A program made the translations under genes and the position numbers. Of a stretch of 64,000 nt of DNA, positions 1-8,986 are shown piece by piece; within the stretch, counting starts at the first letter, position 1; the number at the start of each line of letters is the position of its first letter. This DNA is from Sphingobium sp. TKS (lineage in GTDB: Bacteria; Pseudomonadota; Alphaproteobacteria; Sphingomonadales; Sphingomonadaceae), in assembly GCF_001563265.1 (NCBI RefSeq), contig NZ_CP005085.1, positions 248,001-312,000 of the forward strand, written 5' to 3'. The notes under the pieces were generated by a model, which had not been told where the DNA came from, searched no databases, and was given only the letters and a program-made list of their open reading frames with translations.

Positions 1-1664
1 TTGTGCCAAATGTTCTGACGACGGACACGGCGCTGCGAACGCGCGCCAAGCCAGTAGCAGCGATCAAGATCGAGCGTTTCGGGCCGGCCGGTAAAGAAAA
101 GGACCGTCGTGCCATGCTCCCTCAACATCCCTAGCGTCGCGCGCAACGGTCCGGCGGGCATCATGTCATAGAGTTGCGACAGCAACAGCACCTTGGGCCG
201 CCCGAGCAACGCGTTGGCCAGCTTCAGCTGCATCACCTCGACGATCGAGAAGGGCGAGCCTGAACTGGCCAGTCGCGTGTCCAGCCCGTCGGGCAGGCTC
301 GCGATGCGCGCGGCAAGACCGACCATGTCGAGCGTACGCATGATCATGGCGCCGTCAGCATTGCGACCTGCCGCCAGATTGAGATATTCGCGGATGGTGA
401 TGTCCACGATCGTGGGCCGGTTCAGCACCATCACGGCGGATCGCAGTAAATACATGTCGAAGCTGCCCAATTCGCTGCCCCCGATCGACAGCAATCCCCT
501 GTCAGGGCTCGCATGACGCTTGAGCAGAAGCGCGACCTGGCTCTCGATCCCGGGCTCCGCCACGATGACGGCTTGCTCGCCGCTGCCGACTTCGAAATCG
601 AAGCGGGATCCTGCGAGGTCAACATTGCGAAAACGCACCGATCCATCTGGCGGCGCCTGACCGCTCAGACCTTTGGGTTCCTGCGGGATGGCGAAAATCT
701 GCGACAGTTCCTCTGCGCTCGCCACCAGATCGTAAAAGGTGTCGAGATACCAGCCCAGCTGATAGATGCCGTAGAAGACGCCGGACATGATGAGCTCGGC
801 CGCCACGAGCTGGCCGATCGAAAGCTGGCCCGCGAGGATGAGGTTCCCGCCGAGCGCCAGCAGCGCCGCCGCAGCGAGCGCATAGACCAGGAAATAGCCC
901 AGCGCCTGCGCAAAGCTGTAGCGAAAATAGTGCCGGTGCGCCTGGATGTAATGGGCTGTCACTGCCTCTGACCGGTCCATCGCGAAATCGAGATGGCGCG
1001 CGGATTTATAGAAGCCGTTGGACGCGCCGACACTTTCCAGCCAGTGCGCGGCTTCATGCTTGGCGTGCGACACGCCAACAGCGCCGGTGATCGCGCCATG
1101 CCGCCATACCAGCCAGATGAGCAGGCATGTCGCCACCAGGATGATGTTGAACGCCAGGAAGAAGGGATGGTAGAAACTGGTCACTATCAGGCCGACAGCA
1201 CCCTGCAGGATGATTGTGAAGGCGCCGATCACGAGGCTCGGCACCGCCTTTTGGACGACCACCATGTCGAAATAGCGATTGAACAGGCTGCCGCGACTGT
1301 CGTCCGCAAAAAATGGATTTTGCGCGTGTACCGCACGCACGGTGACCTCCGCCACGACACGGGAGAAGATGCGCCGTTCGAACATGGCCAGCAGGTAAAT
1401 GCGCAACGCGCTCAAGCCTGCGACCAGCAGCAACAGGGCCAGCAGAACGCCGGAAAGGATCCAAAGTGGCGCAATCAGCGCAGTGCGCGCCACCGAGTTG
1501 ATCAGCAGCTGCACCGAAATCGGCATCGCTAGCGACAGCAGCGTGATCGCCAATGTGTAGACGAGGCCTACATTCACATAGCCCTTGTCGGGTCCCACGA
1601 TTTGAGAGAGCCATGCGGCAGCCTGCCGCAGACCCGGACGCTCCCCAGCCAATATGAACCTCAT
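1..1664 (-). CDS. ABC-exporter-like membrane protein with degenerate ATPase domain (partial, runs off left edge)
   Basis: Read on the minus strand from an ATG at 1664, the frame stays open to the window edge (about 554 residues), so the C-terminus is missing. Residues 30-310 hold several hydrophobic segments in the layout of an ABC exporter transmembrane domain, followed by a nucleotide-binding-type domain from about residue 340. The ATPase motifs are decayed. The P-loop region (about 367-378) reads VAEPGIESQ with no GKS/T, the Walker B strand (491-500) is KVLLLSQLYD with no DE pair, and the LSGGQ signature position (about 469-477) reads GSPFSIVEV. This suggests a non-hydrolysing partner, for example within a type I secretion-like heterodimer; the partner is not in the window. 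The family assignment rests on fold pattern; the specific role is unknown. Confidence 0.75.
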   Translation of the reverse strand, partial: MRFILAGERPGLRQAAAWLSQIVGPDKGYVNVGLVYTLAITLLSLAMPISVQLLINSVARTALIAPLWILSGVLLALLLLVAGLSALRIYLLAMFERRIFSRVVAEVTVRAVHAQNPFFADDSRGSLFNRYFDMVVVQKAVPSLVIGAFTIILQGAVGLIVTSFYHPFFLAFNIILVATCLLIWLVWRHGAITGAVGVSHAKHEAAHWLESVGASNGFYKSARHLDFAMDRSEAVTAHYIQAHRHYFRYSFAQALGYFLVYALAAAALLALGGNLILAGQLSIGQLVAAELIMSGVFYGIYQLGWYLDTFYDLVASAEELSQIFAIPQEPKGLSGQAPPDGSVRFRNVDLAGSRFDFEVGSGEQAVIVAEPGIESQVALLLKRHASPDRGLLSIGGSELGSFDMYLLRSAVMVLNRPTIVDITIREYLNLAAGRNADGAMIMRTLDMVGLAARIASLPDGLDTRLASSGSPFSIVEVMQLKLANALLGRPKVLLLSQLYDMMPAGPLRATLGMLREHGTTVLFFTGRPETLDLDRCYWLGARSQRRVRRQNIWH

Positions 1665-1712
1665 CGACCTGCTTTTCGCCGCATTTAAGCCGCCGACCCG
1701 GTAACGCAAGGC

Positions 1713-1756
1713 CCCACGCTGCGCTGCAACATAAACTCACAAACTCGCAACGTGGG
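1713..1756. promoter_or_regulatory. Inverted repeat upstream of the ABC-like gene
   Basis: Two 11-bp arms, CCCACGCTGCG and CGCAACGTGGG, match as an inverted repeat with one mismatch and a 22-nt spacer. They lie about 50 bp upstream of the minus-strand ABC-like start, in the 382-bp gap between divergent genes. This could be an operator. No function is known. Confidence 0.25.
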
Positions 1757-1969
1757 CGGGTCGCTGTCATTTTCAACGGTGTCGCAGCCGCTGACCCCGC
1801 GACCCTGTCTCCTGGCACAGACTTGCTCTTTTGCGTCTGGTACCAGCATCTTCGCGCCCGTTCGGAGCGCAAAATGGTCCAGTTCGCGCCGTTGCCGTCA
1901 TCGACTGGTCAGTATCGGGCCCGCAGCCAGGGAATGGAGATGAGCGGCCGTTCCGGGCTCAGTCCAGGA

Positions 1970-2043
1970 TTGACGCAACGCGCAATTGCTGCGTTATCTA
2001 AACAGGCAAATGGGGGGGTGTATCGCGAGCAATTGCGCGATAC
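1970..2043 (+). promoter_or_regulatory. Putative ietAS promoter and operator palindromes
   Basis: A TTGACG -35-like element (1970-1975) precedes a weak TATCTA -10 (1995-2000). GCAATTGC occurs between them (1982-1989) and again at 2029-2036. The second copy lies inside a larger inverted repeat with perfect arms GTATCGCG (2020-2027) and CGCGATAC (2036-2043), which ends 3 bp before the ietA ATG. The only Shine-Dalgarno-like run, GGGGGGG at 2012-2018, is too far from the ATG unless the hairpin folds. Autoregulation at this site is an inference. Confidence 0.45.
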
Positions 2044-2046
2044 ATA

Positions 2047-3141
2047 ATGAAAATGGCATCAGCGCAGCAACTCATAGGTCTCGTAAAGAGCCACGCGGAG
2101 GGGGATTCCGATCGCTTCTTCGATCTCGCCATGCAGCTCTCTGCTGCCGAGGAGCAGAAGGGGCATAAACGGCTCGCCGAAACCCTGCGTCAATGGGCCA
2201 ATGCCGGCCAGACACCGCCGCAACCGGCCTCGCGAACGCCCAACCTCACACCGATCGCTGCGCCTCGCGGCGATCTCGCGCAATTCCTGTTCGCCTCCTA
2301 TCCAAGCGAGCGGTTGAACAGCGTCATCCTGCCGCCTCTGATCGAGGAGGAACTATCGCACATCGTCATAGAAACGCGGATGCGCGAGAAGCTCGAGGAA
2401 AAGGGCCTCAAGCCGAGGCGGCGCATTCTCCTGTCCGGGCCTCCGGGCACGGGCAAGACCATGAGCGCCCATGGCCTCGCCGGCGAGCTTCAATTCCCGC
2501 TCTTCTCGGTGATGCTGCACGGCCTCATCACGAAGTTCATGGGTGAAACGGCCCAGAAGCTGAAGCTCGTGTTCGACGCGATCAAAACGACGCGTGGCGT
2601 GTATCTGTTCGACGAGATCGACGCCCTTGCAGCAGCGAGAGGCGACGGAAACGATGTCGGCGAAGCCCGCCGCGTTCTGAACTCATTCCTACAGTTTCTC
2701 GACGAGGACACGGGCCCCTCGATCGTGATCGCTACCACAAATCTCGCCGAGATCCTTGATCGCGCGGTGCTGCGTCGGTTCGATCTCGTTCTCTCCTACG
2801 AGCTGCCCGATGCGACCGCGATCCGCGAGGCTCTCGAACGGCGTCTGACCGGCTTCTCCTATGCTCGCCTGTCGTGGAAGAGGGTCACCGACTGTGCCAT
2901 CGGTCTGTCGACAGCTGACGTCATAGCCGCGGCCGAAGACGCCGCCCGCCGGGCAGTACTTGGCGATCGGAACACGATAACAACGCTTGATCTGGTAAAC
3001 TCGCTGGAGCGCCGTCGCTCGCTACAGGGACTGGGAAGAGGCGCGAATGCCACGGAATCTACGGCACTTTCTTCTGAAGGATCTCGGACAGGCGCATCCG
3101 TTTCGAGCAAAAGGCGGGGGCGGGGGCAAATCGCCAAGTGA
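2047..3141 (+). CDS. ietA: AAA ATPase of an IetA/IetS-type pair
   Basis: A 364-residue protein with one AAA domain. Walker A is GPPGTGKT at residues 131-138, Walker B is YLFDEIDAL at about 186-194, and a sensor-like IATTN follows at about 228, with an arginine-finger-type RR near 245. The N-terminal 100 residues are a non-conserved adaptor region. The next gene encodes a subtilisin-like protease and overlaps it by 95 bp. This AAA plus S8 pair is the architecture of ietA/ietS, described on Ti plasmid pTiC58 as a toxin-antitoxin system giving stability and incompatibility, where the ATPase acts as antitoxin. ietAS-type pairs have also been reported among anti-phage systems. The pairing is clear from the sequence; which biological role applies here is inferred. 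Confidence 0.85.
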   Translation: MKMASAQQLIGLVKSHAEGDSDRFFDLAMQLSAAEEQKGHKRLAETLRQWANAGQTPPQPASRTPNLTPIAAPRGDLAQFLFASYPSERLNSVILPPLIEEELSHIVIETRMREKLEEKGLKPRRRILLSGPPGTGKTMSAHGLAGELQFPLFSVMLHGLITKFMGETAQKLKLVFDAIKTTRGVYLFDEIDALAAARGDGNDVGEARRVLNSFLQFLDEDTGPSIVIATTNLAEILDRAVLRRFDLVLSYELPDATAIREALERRLTGFSYARLSWKRVTDCAIGLSTADVIAAAEDAARRAVLGDRNTITTLDLVNSLERRRSLQGLGRGANATESTALSSEGSRTGASVSSKRRGRGQIAK

Positions 3142-5503
3142 CGTCCTCAATCGGTCGGGCCACGCCCAGGCTCTGCTTCAAGCCATTGATCTCCTCCCCC
3201 CGGTAGCGACCGACGGCCTCCCCGGCGTCTATCTTGAGGTCAAAGGACGACCGAACGAGCCGCTGGCAAAGGATAGTCTGGGATCGAGCGGCATTGCCCT
3301 GCTGCGTAGCGATGCCGAGGTCAGCGAAGCGGGTACGATCGAGACAGCGACCGTTTTCGCCACGGCAAAGGGCGTCGAGAAGCTCCGCAAGAAGATCGAA
3401 CAGTTCGAAACGGAAGATACGCCCGACAGGGAAAAGGACGGTCGGCTCATCCCTGGTCGGCCCAAGAACGCCAATCTCGTCCAGAGCCTGGCCGCCATCA
3501 CCGAAGCTGGCTTGCGGGCGCTCTGGCGCGGTCCGCAGGACAAGTTCCCCGCAGATAATGGCGAGACGCACTGGGAAATCTGGCTGGAGCCCGAAGAAGT
3601 GGACGCTTTCACTGCCCAGGCCGCTGCCTATCAGGTGCAGATCGAAACCGATCGACTGTATTTCCCGGAAGATGTGGTCGTAATAGGGCAGGCAACGCGG
3701 GATCATATCGCCCTCGCCGTGCGACGACTTGGCGGCGTTCGCGCTCTTGCAGCGCCTGCGGCCACCGCCGACTTCTTCGACGCAATGGATGTGCAGGAGC
3801 AGGTTGCCTGGGTTGAGGACCTTTCCCAGCGAACGACCTATACCGGCGGGGCGAACGGTGGCTATGTCACCCTCCTCGACACGGGCATCAGCCGCGCCCA
3901 TCCGCTTCTCGCTCCTGTGCTGCTCGCGCCGGATCGGCATGCCGCTGAGCCTGCATGGGGGCTGGAGGACGTCAGGGGCCATGGAACCCAGCTCGCCGGC
4001 CTCGCGCTCTTCGGCGATCTGACCTTCACCCTGCAATCAACGATGCCGGTTACGGTCTCGCATCGGCTGGAATCGGTGAAACTGGTTCCGGATGCAGGGG
4101 GGAACCCGCATCACCTGCTGGGCGTTATGACCCGCCGCGCGATCGACACTGTCGAGCACACTATTCGCAGGCGGACCTTCACCATGGCCGCCACAACTGA
4201 CGAGGACACTCCCCACGACGGTGCGCCGACGTCATGGTCCACCGAAGTCGACCAGCTTGCCGCCGGCGTATCGGGCCAGCGCACAAACCCACGATTGATC
4301 CTGGTGTCTGCCGGTAACACTGACAATTTCAAGTTCACCGCGGATCCATATCTCGGCACCTGCGACCATCCCGACAATGAGCTGGAATCACCGGCGCAGG
4401 CGTGGAATGCGATCAGTGTTGGGGCCTACACCGAAAAGACGATGCTTCCGGCGACCGACGGCCTCACCTTCGTTGCGCCTTTTGGCGACCTCTCGCCCAG
4501 CTCCCGAACAGCATCGTGGTCATCGACATGGCCACTCAAGCCCGACATTGTCCTTGAAGGCGGCAACTGGGCTGCCGGCACAGTGCCTCCACCCATGCGG
4601 CATAGCGATCTGTCGCTGCTCACGGTCCATCATGCCTATCCCCAACGCTCGTTCAGCCTCACCTATGACACGAGCGCTGCAACGGCCATCGCGGCCAAAC
4701 AGATCACCGAGTTGTGGTCAGACTATCCACTGCTCTGGCCCGAAACCATCCGGGCGCTCTATGTGGCATCCGCCCGCTGGACGCCGCAGATGCGCTCGCA
4801 CCTTCCCGCGCAACCAAACAAGGGCAGCTATGCGCGCCTGTTCCAGCGCTATGGCTACGGGGTGCCCGATCTCGACAGAGCCCATCGTAGCGCATCGAAC
4901 GCCCTGTCGCTGATCGTTCAGGACGTCATCATTCCTTACGGTCTATCGGAGAAAACAGGTGGAGGCGTCCATAAGGAGATGCGGCTCTTCACGCTGCCAT
5001 GGCCGGTCGAGGAGTTGCGCAAGCTCGGCAATGCGGAGGTGACGCTCAGGGTCGCGCTCAGCTCCTTCATTGCCCCCAATCCCGCCGAAGCATCCCGTGG
5101 CTCGCGCTATCGCTACGCATCCCACAACCTCCGGTTCAAGCTCAACCGCGCCGGCGAGAATGCCCAGCAGTTCATGGCCCGCATCAGCAAGGCCGCCGAG
5201 CCGGCCGGGCCTCAGGTCGATGAAGACGATCTGTGGGACTTTGGAAGCAGCAGACGCGACGTAGGCTCCCTCCATATCGACCAGTTGACGTGCAAAGCCT
5301 CGGATCTTGCCCGCCGCAATCTCCTGGCCATTCATCCAGTCGCCGGATGGTGGCAACACACTGCGATGTTGAAGGACGGAGAACCGCAGGTTCGTTTCGC
5401 TCTTGTCGTCGAAATCGATACGCAAGGGGTCGAAGCAGATCTCTATGCCGAGGTACAGACGACCATCACCGCTCTAAATGCCGCTCAGGCCATCATCATC
5501 TAA
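3047..5503 (+). CDS. ietS: Subtilisin-like (S8) serine protease of an IetA/IetS-type pair
   Basis: An 818-residue S8 peptidase-like protein with a visible triad: Asp278 in TLLDTG, His312 in RGHGTQ and Ser543 in DTSAATA. There is no signal peptide, which suits a cytoplasmic effector. The start at 3047 lies inside ietA and gives a 95-bp overlap. It is preferred because the N-terminus (LRHFLL, PFRAK, then a GGGGG run) resembles the beginning of AAA-associated subtilases as I recall them. About 200 residues after the catalytic Ser form a C-terminal domain I do not recognise. In the pTiC58 system this partner is the toxin. The deep overlap implies tightly coupled expression with the ATPase. Confidence 0.85.
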   Translation: MPRNLRHFLLKDLGQAHPFRAKGGGGGKSPSDVLNRSGHAQALLQAIDLLPPVATDGLPGVYLEVKGRPNEPLAKDSLGSSGIALLRSDAEVSEAGTIETATVFATAKGVEKLRKKIEQFETEDTPDREKDGRLIPGRPKNANLVQSLAAITEAGLRALWRGPQDKFPADNGETHWEIWLEPEEVDAFTAQAAAYQVQIETDRLYFPEDVVVIGQATRDHIALAVRRLGGVRALAAPAATADFFDAMDVQEQVAWVEDLSQRTTYTGGANGGYVTLLDTGISRAHPLLAPVLLAPDRHAAEPAWGLEDVRGHGTQLAGLALFGDLTFTLQSTMPVTVSHRLESVKLVPDAGGNPHHLLGVMTRRAIDTVEHTIRRRTFTMAATTDEDTPHDGAPTSWSTEVDQLAAGVSGQRTNPRLILVSAGNTDNFKFTADPYLGTCDHPDNELESPAQAWNAISVGAYTEKTMLPATDGLTFVAPFGDLSPSSRTASWSSTWPLKPDIVLEGGNWAAGTVPPPMRHSDLSLLTVHHAYPQRSFSLTYDTSAATAIAAKQITELWSDYPLLWPETIRALYVASARWTPQMRSHLPAQPNKGSYARLFQRYGYGVPDLDRAHRSASNALSLIVQDVIIPYGLSEKTGGGVHKEMRLFTLPWPVEELRKLGNAEVTLRVALSSFIAPNPAEASRGSRYRYASHNLRFKLNRAGENAQQFMARISKAAEPAGPQVDEDDLWDFGSSRRDVGSLHIDQLTCKASDLARRNLLAIHPVAGWWQHTAMLKDGEPQVRFALVVEIDTQGVEADLYAEVQTTITALNAAQAIII

Positions 5504-5548
5504 GCCGGAGCCCGTGTATTGTGCGATATGTAAAGGAGTGGCGGCAAT

Positions 5549-6718
5549 TTAGGTTGCCTGTTCAGTAATCGGCGAAATGGCTCGACTATAACGAAGCTTG
5601 GCGGAGGCAAAGAACCCACCGCATCCGTTCCTGCCCAAACAGCCTGAGCATTCGGGCATGTAGTCCTGCTTCCAGTCGCTGATTGAGCGGCGAGCGAAGC
5701 GTCGGATCGACGGCGCGAGAACGCACGTCTGACTGTTGTAAATCGATGTTTTAAGCCCGGCTCGATCAAGGATGCCTACGGCTTCTACCAATTCTGCCTG
5801 ATAGTCGATGGGGTCGATCCAAATTTGGTCCAAGTTCGCGCGAGCAAAGCCTGTAAGTTCAAGGCCCATGAGAGCAACATGATCAATGAAGAGGAGGTTT
5901 CGCGCCAAGAATCGAGCCAGTGGGACTAAGCGGGCTATGGTCTGTTGTTGGAGGACAACGCGCACTTCAACACGAACACCATGGGCTTTGAGCGCGAGAA
6001 TGCCTCGAATGGTTTCGTCGAACGCACCATTGGCCTGTACAACGTGATCGTGGACATGCGCCAAGTCAGCATAGACTGGAATGCCCATCATGAGGTCATG
6101 ATGTCGGATGGCGCCGAGGTCGCGCGCGAGCGTTCCATTAGCAAAGGTGCGACCGTTCGATAGAATATGAAGAGCGGTCGTTGGGAGATGGGAACCGGCT
6201 GCCCGCACGAGTTCGATGAACCTGTCACCCAGCAGTGTCGGTTCACCGCCAGTGAAACCGATTTCGGTTGCCTGGCGATCCATGAGCGGCAACGCCTCCA
6301 GGATTTCGTCTACGATCCAGCCGTCTTCCACGGTTCGCGGCGGCTGGGAGCACATGAGGCAATAGTTGTTGCACCGTTCGGTAAGCAGGAAGTGGTTGTA
6401 AGGGACCGCCTTGCGGAAGAGCGTTCGGAGGCCGCCGCGCGATGGCTCCAGCCTGACGACATCGCCATCGGCGAGATGGTCAAACTCGGCAGGTAGCACG
6501 GCTGCAGGAACTCCCGGAGGCACGAGCGTCATGGCTTCGGTTGCCTTGAGCAGATACCAGCCAAAGCCGTCGGGCATGTCCCCGCCCTCGTGGACGAACC
6601 CCTCGGCCGCGCGCAGAGGGGCGGGCCGGGTGCGATTGGTAGTCAGGCGTAGCAGAGGTGATCCGCTCTCCATTGCGGCCGGATTGAACTCAACAGAACG
6701 TCCGCGCAGCGTGATCAT
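5549..6718 (-). CDS. hxsC: Radical SAM maturase of the His-Xaa-Ser system, HxsC
   Basis: A 389-residue radical SAM enzyme with the CxxxCxxC cluster motif CNNYCLMC, followed by the GFTGGEPTL glycine-rich SAM-binding segment. A C-terminal cysteine group (CSGCLGRNGCGG) may bind a further cluster. The start at 6718 is chosen because its ATG overlaps the hxsB stop (ATGA); a longer reading from 6907 would lie deep inside hxsB. It is the last gene of hxsA-D-B-C and is predicted to modify the HxS repeats of HxsA with HxsB. The chemistry of the modification is not evident from sequence. The gene ends 45 bp from the convergent ietS. Confidence 0.9.
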   Translation of the reverse strand: MITLRGRSVEFNPAAMESGSPLLRLTTNRTRPAPLRAAEGFVHEGGDMPDGFGWYLLKATEAMTLVPPGVPAAVLPAEFDHLADGDVVRLEPSRGGLRTLFRKAVPYNHFLLTERCNNYCLMCSQPPRTVEDGWIVDEILEALPLMDRQATEIGFTGGEPTLLGDRFIELVRAAGSHLPTTALHILSNGRTFANGTLARDLGAIRHHDLMMGIPVYADLAHVHDHVVQANGAFDETIRGILALKAHGVRVEVRVVLQQQTIARLVPLARFLARNLLFIDHVALMGLELTGFARANLDQIWIDPIDYQAELVEAVGILDRAGLKTSIYNSQTCVLAPSIRRFARRSISDWKQDYMPECSGCLGRNGCGGFFASAKLRYSRAISPITEQAT

Positions 6719-8178
6719 ACAATATTGGCCCAGCGTTCGAACATGCGCTTGATGTCCGGATTCGCTTCCATACGTAGTATCAGCCCCCTGAAGACCGCCA
6801 TGTTGCGGGTGCAGAAGGACGAAAGCGGCTTCTTGCCGACGAAGTCGCCTTGCGTCGCATGGTGGAAGACGGGCTCTGCGCCGCACCATGGCTCGAAAGC
6901 GCACCATGAGCAGCCCGGCACACTGCCGGCAAAGGACTGCTCCAACGGATTTAGAAGCGCGTCACCGAGCATGATGTCGGCGAAGTCATTTTCATGCACG
7001 TTGCCGAGCGCAAAGGTTGTGTCGCCCATCTCCGCGAGCATCCGGCTCTCGTCTGATGCGTAGACGGTGCCGTCATAGTTGTAGACGATCGCGCCGATCC
7101 CGATTCCCGCAGGACTCATGAGATCGACATAGCTGGTCTGTAACGGTGTCAGCATCTTCTTCAAAACCATCGCGGCATAATGCTCGATGAACTCGTGGCC
7201 ATCGAGGTTCAGATCGATGATGTAGTCCAGCCCCTCGAAATAGAAGTCGAGCCATTTTTTCTGGTCGTATGCGGCGTAGGTCTTCGTCTTAATGGCGAAG
7301 CCATAAGGGGACAGTGGACGGAGAAAGATGCCGCCGAAATCGAGCCTCACATATTCGTCGATAATTTCGCGCACGCGAGAAAGACTTGCGGCTGTCGTTG
7401 TCATCAGCGCGCCGACATTGTAGTGACCAAGAGCGGTGCGCGCGCGCCTGATTCCGTCGATCGCCTTCTCATGCGAATCTTTGCCGGGCCGTGGACGGTT
7501 CCGGTTGTGGAGATCCGCTGGGCCATCGAGCGAAGTCGACATAAGGATGCCGTGTTCGCGGGCAAATGCCAGCATCTCTTCATCGAGTATAGCCAGATTT
7601 GTCGCGATGACGAACGCCAGATTGCGCTGCGCCGTTTCGTTGCGTCGGAGAGCTTCCGCAACGATGAAACGTATCATCGCCATGTTCAGAAGCGATTCGC
7701 CACCCTGAAATTCGATTTTGATCGTGGGGGAAGGTGATCTGAAGACGAGGTCGAGCGCGCGCATCGCCGTTTCCTCGGTCATATCGAACTCGCGCTTGTC
7801 GTCGTTGGCGCGGGAGACTTGGCAGTATGGGCAACTATGCTCGCACCGAAGGGTCGTCACGAAGATGTGAAGTCCGGTGAAGTTCGCCAATGGGGCGAGC
7901 TTCGTCCTGACTTTGAGAGCCAGGAGGTCGACGGCGACATCTGTATCGGCGTCAATCAGGAAGTGCTTCGCCTTGAGGTCGCTATAAAGATCATAGTCCA
8001 CCGTCAGGCGACCCGAAGCGAAGTCGGAAACCTCTTCACGCGACATAGCGATATATTCGCCGGCCATGTTAGTCGCGACGCAACGCTCATTATCGAGGGC
8101 TGTAAAACGCCAGGGCATCATTGTGTAGCCAGCGTCACCGGACTCGTCGAACGCAGCTACATCGCGGAACTTAGCCAT
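6715..8178 (-). CDS. hxsB: Radical SAM/SPASM-type maturase of the His-Xaa-Ser system, HxsB
   Basis: A 487-residue radical SAM protein. CEHSCPYCQ supplies the CxxxCxxC cluster ligands and EFQGGESLL is the SAM-binding glycine motif. The C-terminal region carries SPASM-like cysteines (CSWCAFEPWCG and a later SFC). The N-terminal 100 residues before the radical SAM core match the layout of HxsB. The gene overlaps hxsD by 8 bp upstream and hxsC by 4 bp downstream, so the set is translationally coupled. It probably acts on the HxsA precursor with HxsC and HxsD in the cytoplasm before export. Confidence 0.9.
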   Translation of the reverse strand: MAKFRDVAAFDESGDAGYTMMPWRFTALDNERCVATNMAGEYIAMSREEVSDFASGRLTVDYDLYSDLKAKHFLIDADTDVAVDLLALKVRTKLAPLANFTGLHIFVTTLRCEHSCPYCQVSRANDDKREFDMTEETAMRALDLVFRSPSPTIKIEFQGGESLLNMAMIRFIVAEALRRNETAQRNLAFVIATNLAILDEEMLAFAREHGILMSTSLDGPADLHNRNRPRPGKDSHEKAIDGIRRARTALGHYNVGALMTTTAASLSRVREIIDEYVRLDFGGIFLRPLSPYGFAIKTKTYAAYDQKKWLDFYFEGLDYIIDLNLDGHEFIEHYAAMVLKKMLTPLQTSYVDLMSPAGIGIGAIVYNYDGTVYASDESRMLAEMGDTTFALGNVHENDFADIMLGDALLNPLEQSFAGSVPGCSWCAFEPWCGAEPVFHHATQGDFVGKKPLSSFCTRNMAVFRGLILRMEANPDIKRMFERWANIV

Positions 8179-8479
8179 CCTGAAGCCCGGTGCGGGAGAA
8201 GGCGAGACCCAGGATGGTATCCCGATAAGCCTCGGTGCGCTGTTCGATCGAAATGCGAAGATCCTGATCGACTACTTCCCGCCGAAAGTCGCGCTCTGCC
8301 GTCTCCATCGGCGATGCTTTGGTAGCGGGCGTCAATGTGCAAACAATATCGTCGTCCGAAAGGGTGACGGACACGTCGTATAGCGCCATGAGGGAATAGG
8401 AGGCCCGCTTCACAGCCTCTACGGAAAAGACGGCCCGGGACAGCTGCACTGTCCGAGCCTCGCCGGTGAGCGAGTTCAT
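8171..8479 (-). CDS. hxsD: Small His-Xaa-Ser system protein HxsD
   Basis: A 102-residue soluble protein between the precursor and the first maturase, matching HxsD in size and position. Its sequence starts with a short beta-rich segment (TVQLSRAVFS) and ends in a helical region with ILGLAFSRTGL. HxsD may work as a peptide-recognition or scaffold protein for the radical SAM pair; that role is an inference. It overlaps hxsB by 8 bp. Confidence 0.85.
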   Translation of the reverse strand: MNSLTGEARTVQLSRAVFSVEAVKRASYSLMALYDVSVTLSDDDIVCTLTPATKASPMETAERDFRREVVDQDLRISIEQRTEAYRDTILGLAFSRTGLQDG

Positions 8480-8506
8480 CGATAGGGTCGCCGCGAGCGC
8501 GCCTTC

Positions 8507-8764
8507 TTAATATGCGCTGGAAGAATGCGAGCTGTGGCTCGAATGGGAGCTATGGCTGGAATGCGAGCTATGGCTGCCATGGATGGCGAGCTGAACTGGA
8601 GCGTCAGCTTTCGAAAGAACCAGATCCGGCGCGGCCCCCGTCTGTTCGGCAACCTTGGTGATTGAGGTGGCGACCTCAGGATGCACGACCGCCTGCGCTT
8701 GAGCGGTAGCCAACAGAGTAGCAACGGAAGCAGCAAAGGGCTTCAGAAATTTACGACGGTCCAT
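8507..8764 (-). CDS. hxsA: His-Xaa-Ser repeat precursor peptide HxsA
   Basis: An 85-residue precursor. The ATG at 8764 is chosen because AGGGGGA lies just upstream; a reading from 8824 would add 20 unlikely residues. The N-terminus MDRRKFLKPF plus a hydrophobic stretch and AQAQA is a Tat-like signal peptide, so the product should be exported after folding or modification. The C-terminus holds seven consecutive His-x-Ser triplets (one HGS and six HSS) and ends SAY. Different Ser codons (AGC, TCG, TCC, TCT) are used across the repeats, so the peptide repeat is kept by selection and not by recent DNA duplication. It is the likely substrate of HxsB and HxsC. Confidence 0.92.
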   Translation of the reverse strand: MDRRKFLKPFAASVATLLATAQAQAVVHPEVATSITKVAEQTGAAPDLVLSKADAPVQLAIHGSHSSHSSHSSHSSHSSHSSSAY

Positions 8765-8787
8765 TGTGTCCCCCTGATAATCAACCG

Positions 8788-8817
8788 AATATGCCACCGC
8801 GATCGTTACGCGGTCAA
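8788..8817 (-). promoter_or_regulatory. Putative hxs operon promoter
   Basis: On the minus strand, TTGACC (8817-8812) is followed after 18 nt by CATATT (8793-8788), about 24 nt upstream of the hxsA ATG. The fit to sigma-70 is moderate. Confidence 0.45.
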
Positions 8818-8986
8818 TGGGCATTCTTGGTAACGTCTAGATTAACTTGGGCTTGCCCGAGGGGAAATAACTTCGCGCCGAAATCCCGCCATTCCGTTTG
8901 AAACAATTTGCGGCCCACAGCGCGTACAGCCGCCTGCGGTGGCAGCGGGGACGCTCTTTGATTCGAAATGACTCCATCTGGGGCTC

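Noticed and set aside
1054..1872. 272-residue minus-strand frame in the ABC-like region
   Set aside because: It is in another frame from the transmembrane protein, which has coherent hydrophobic segments and is open to the window edge.
3059..4036. 325-residue minus-strand frame opposite ietS
   Set aside because: It is the complement of the subtilase gene and shows no motif or start signal.
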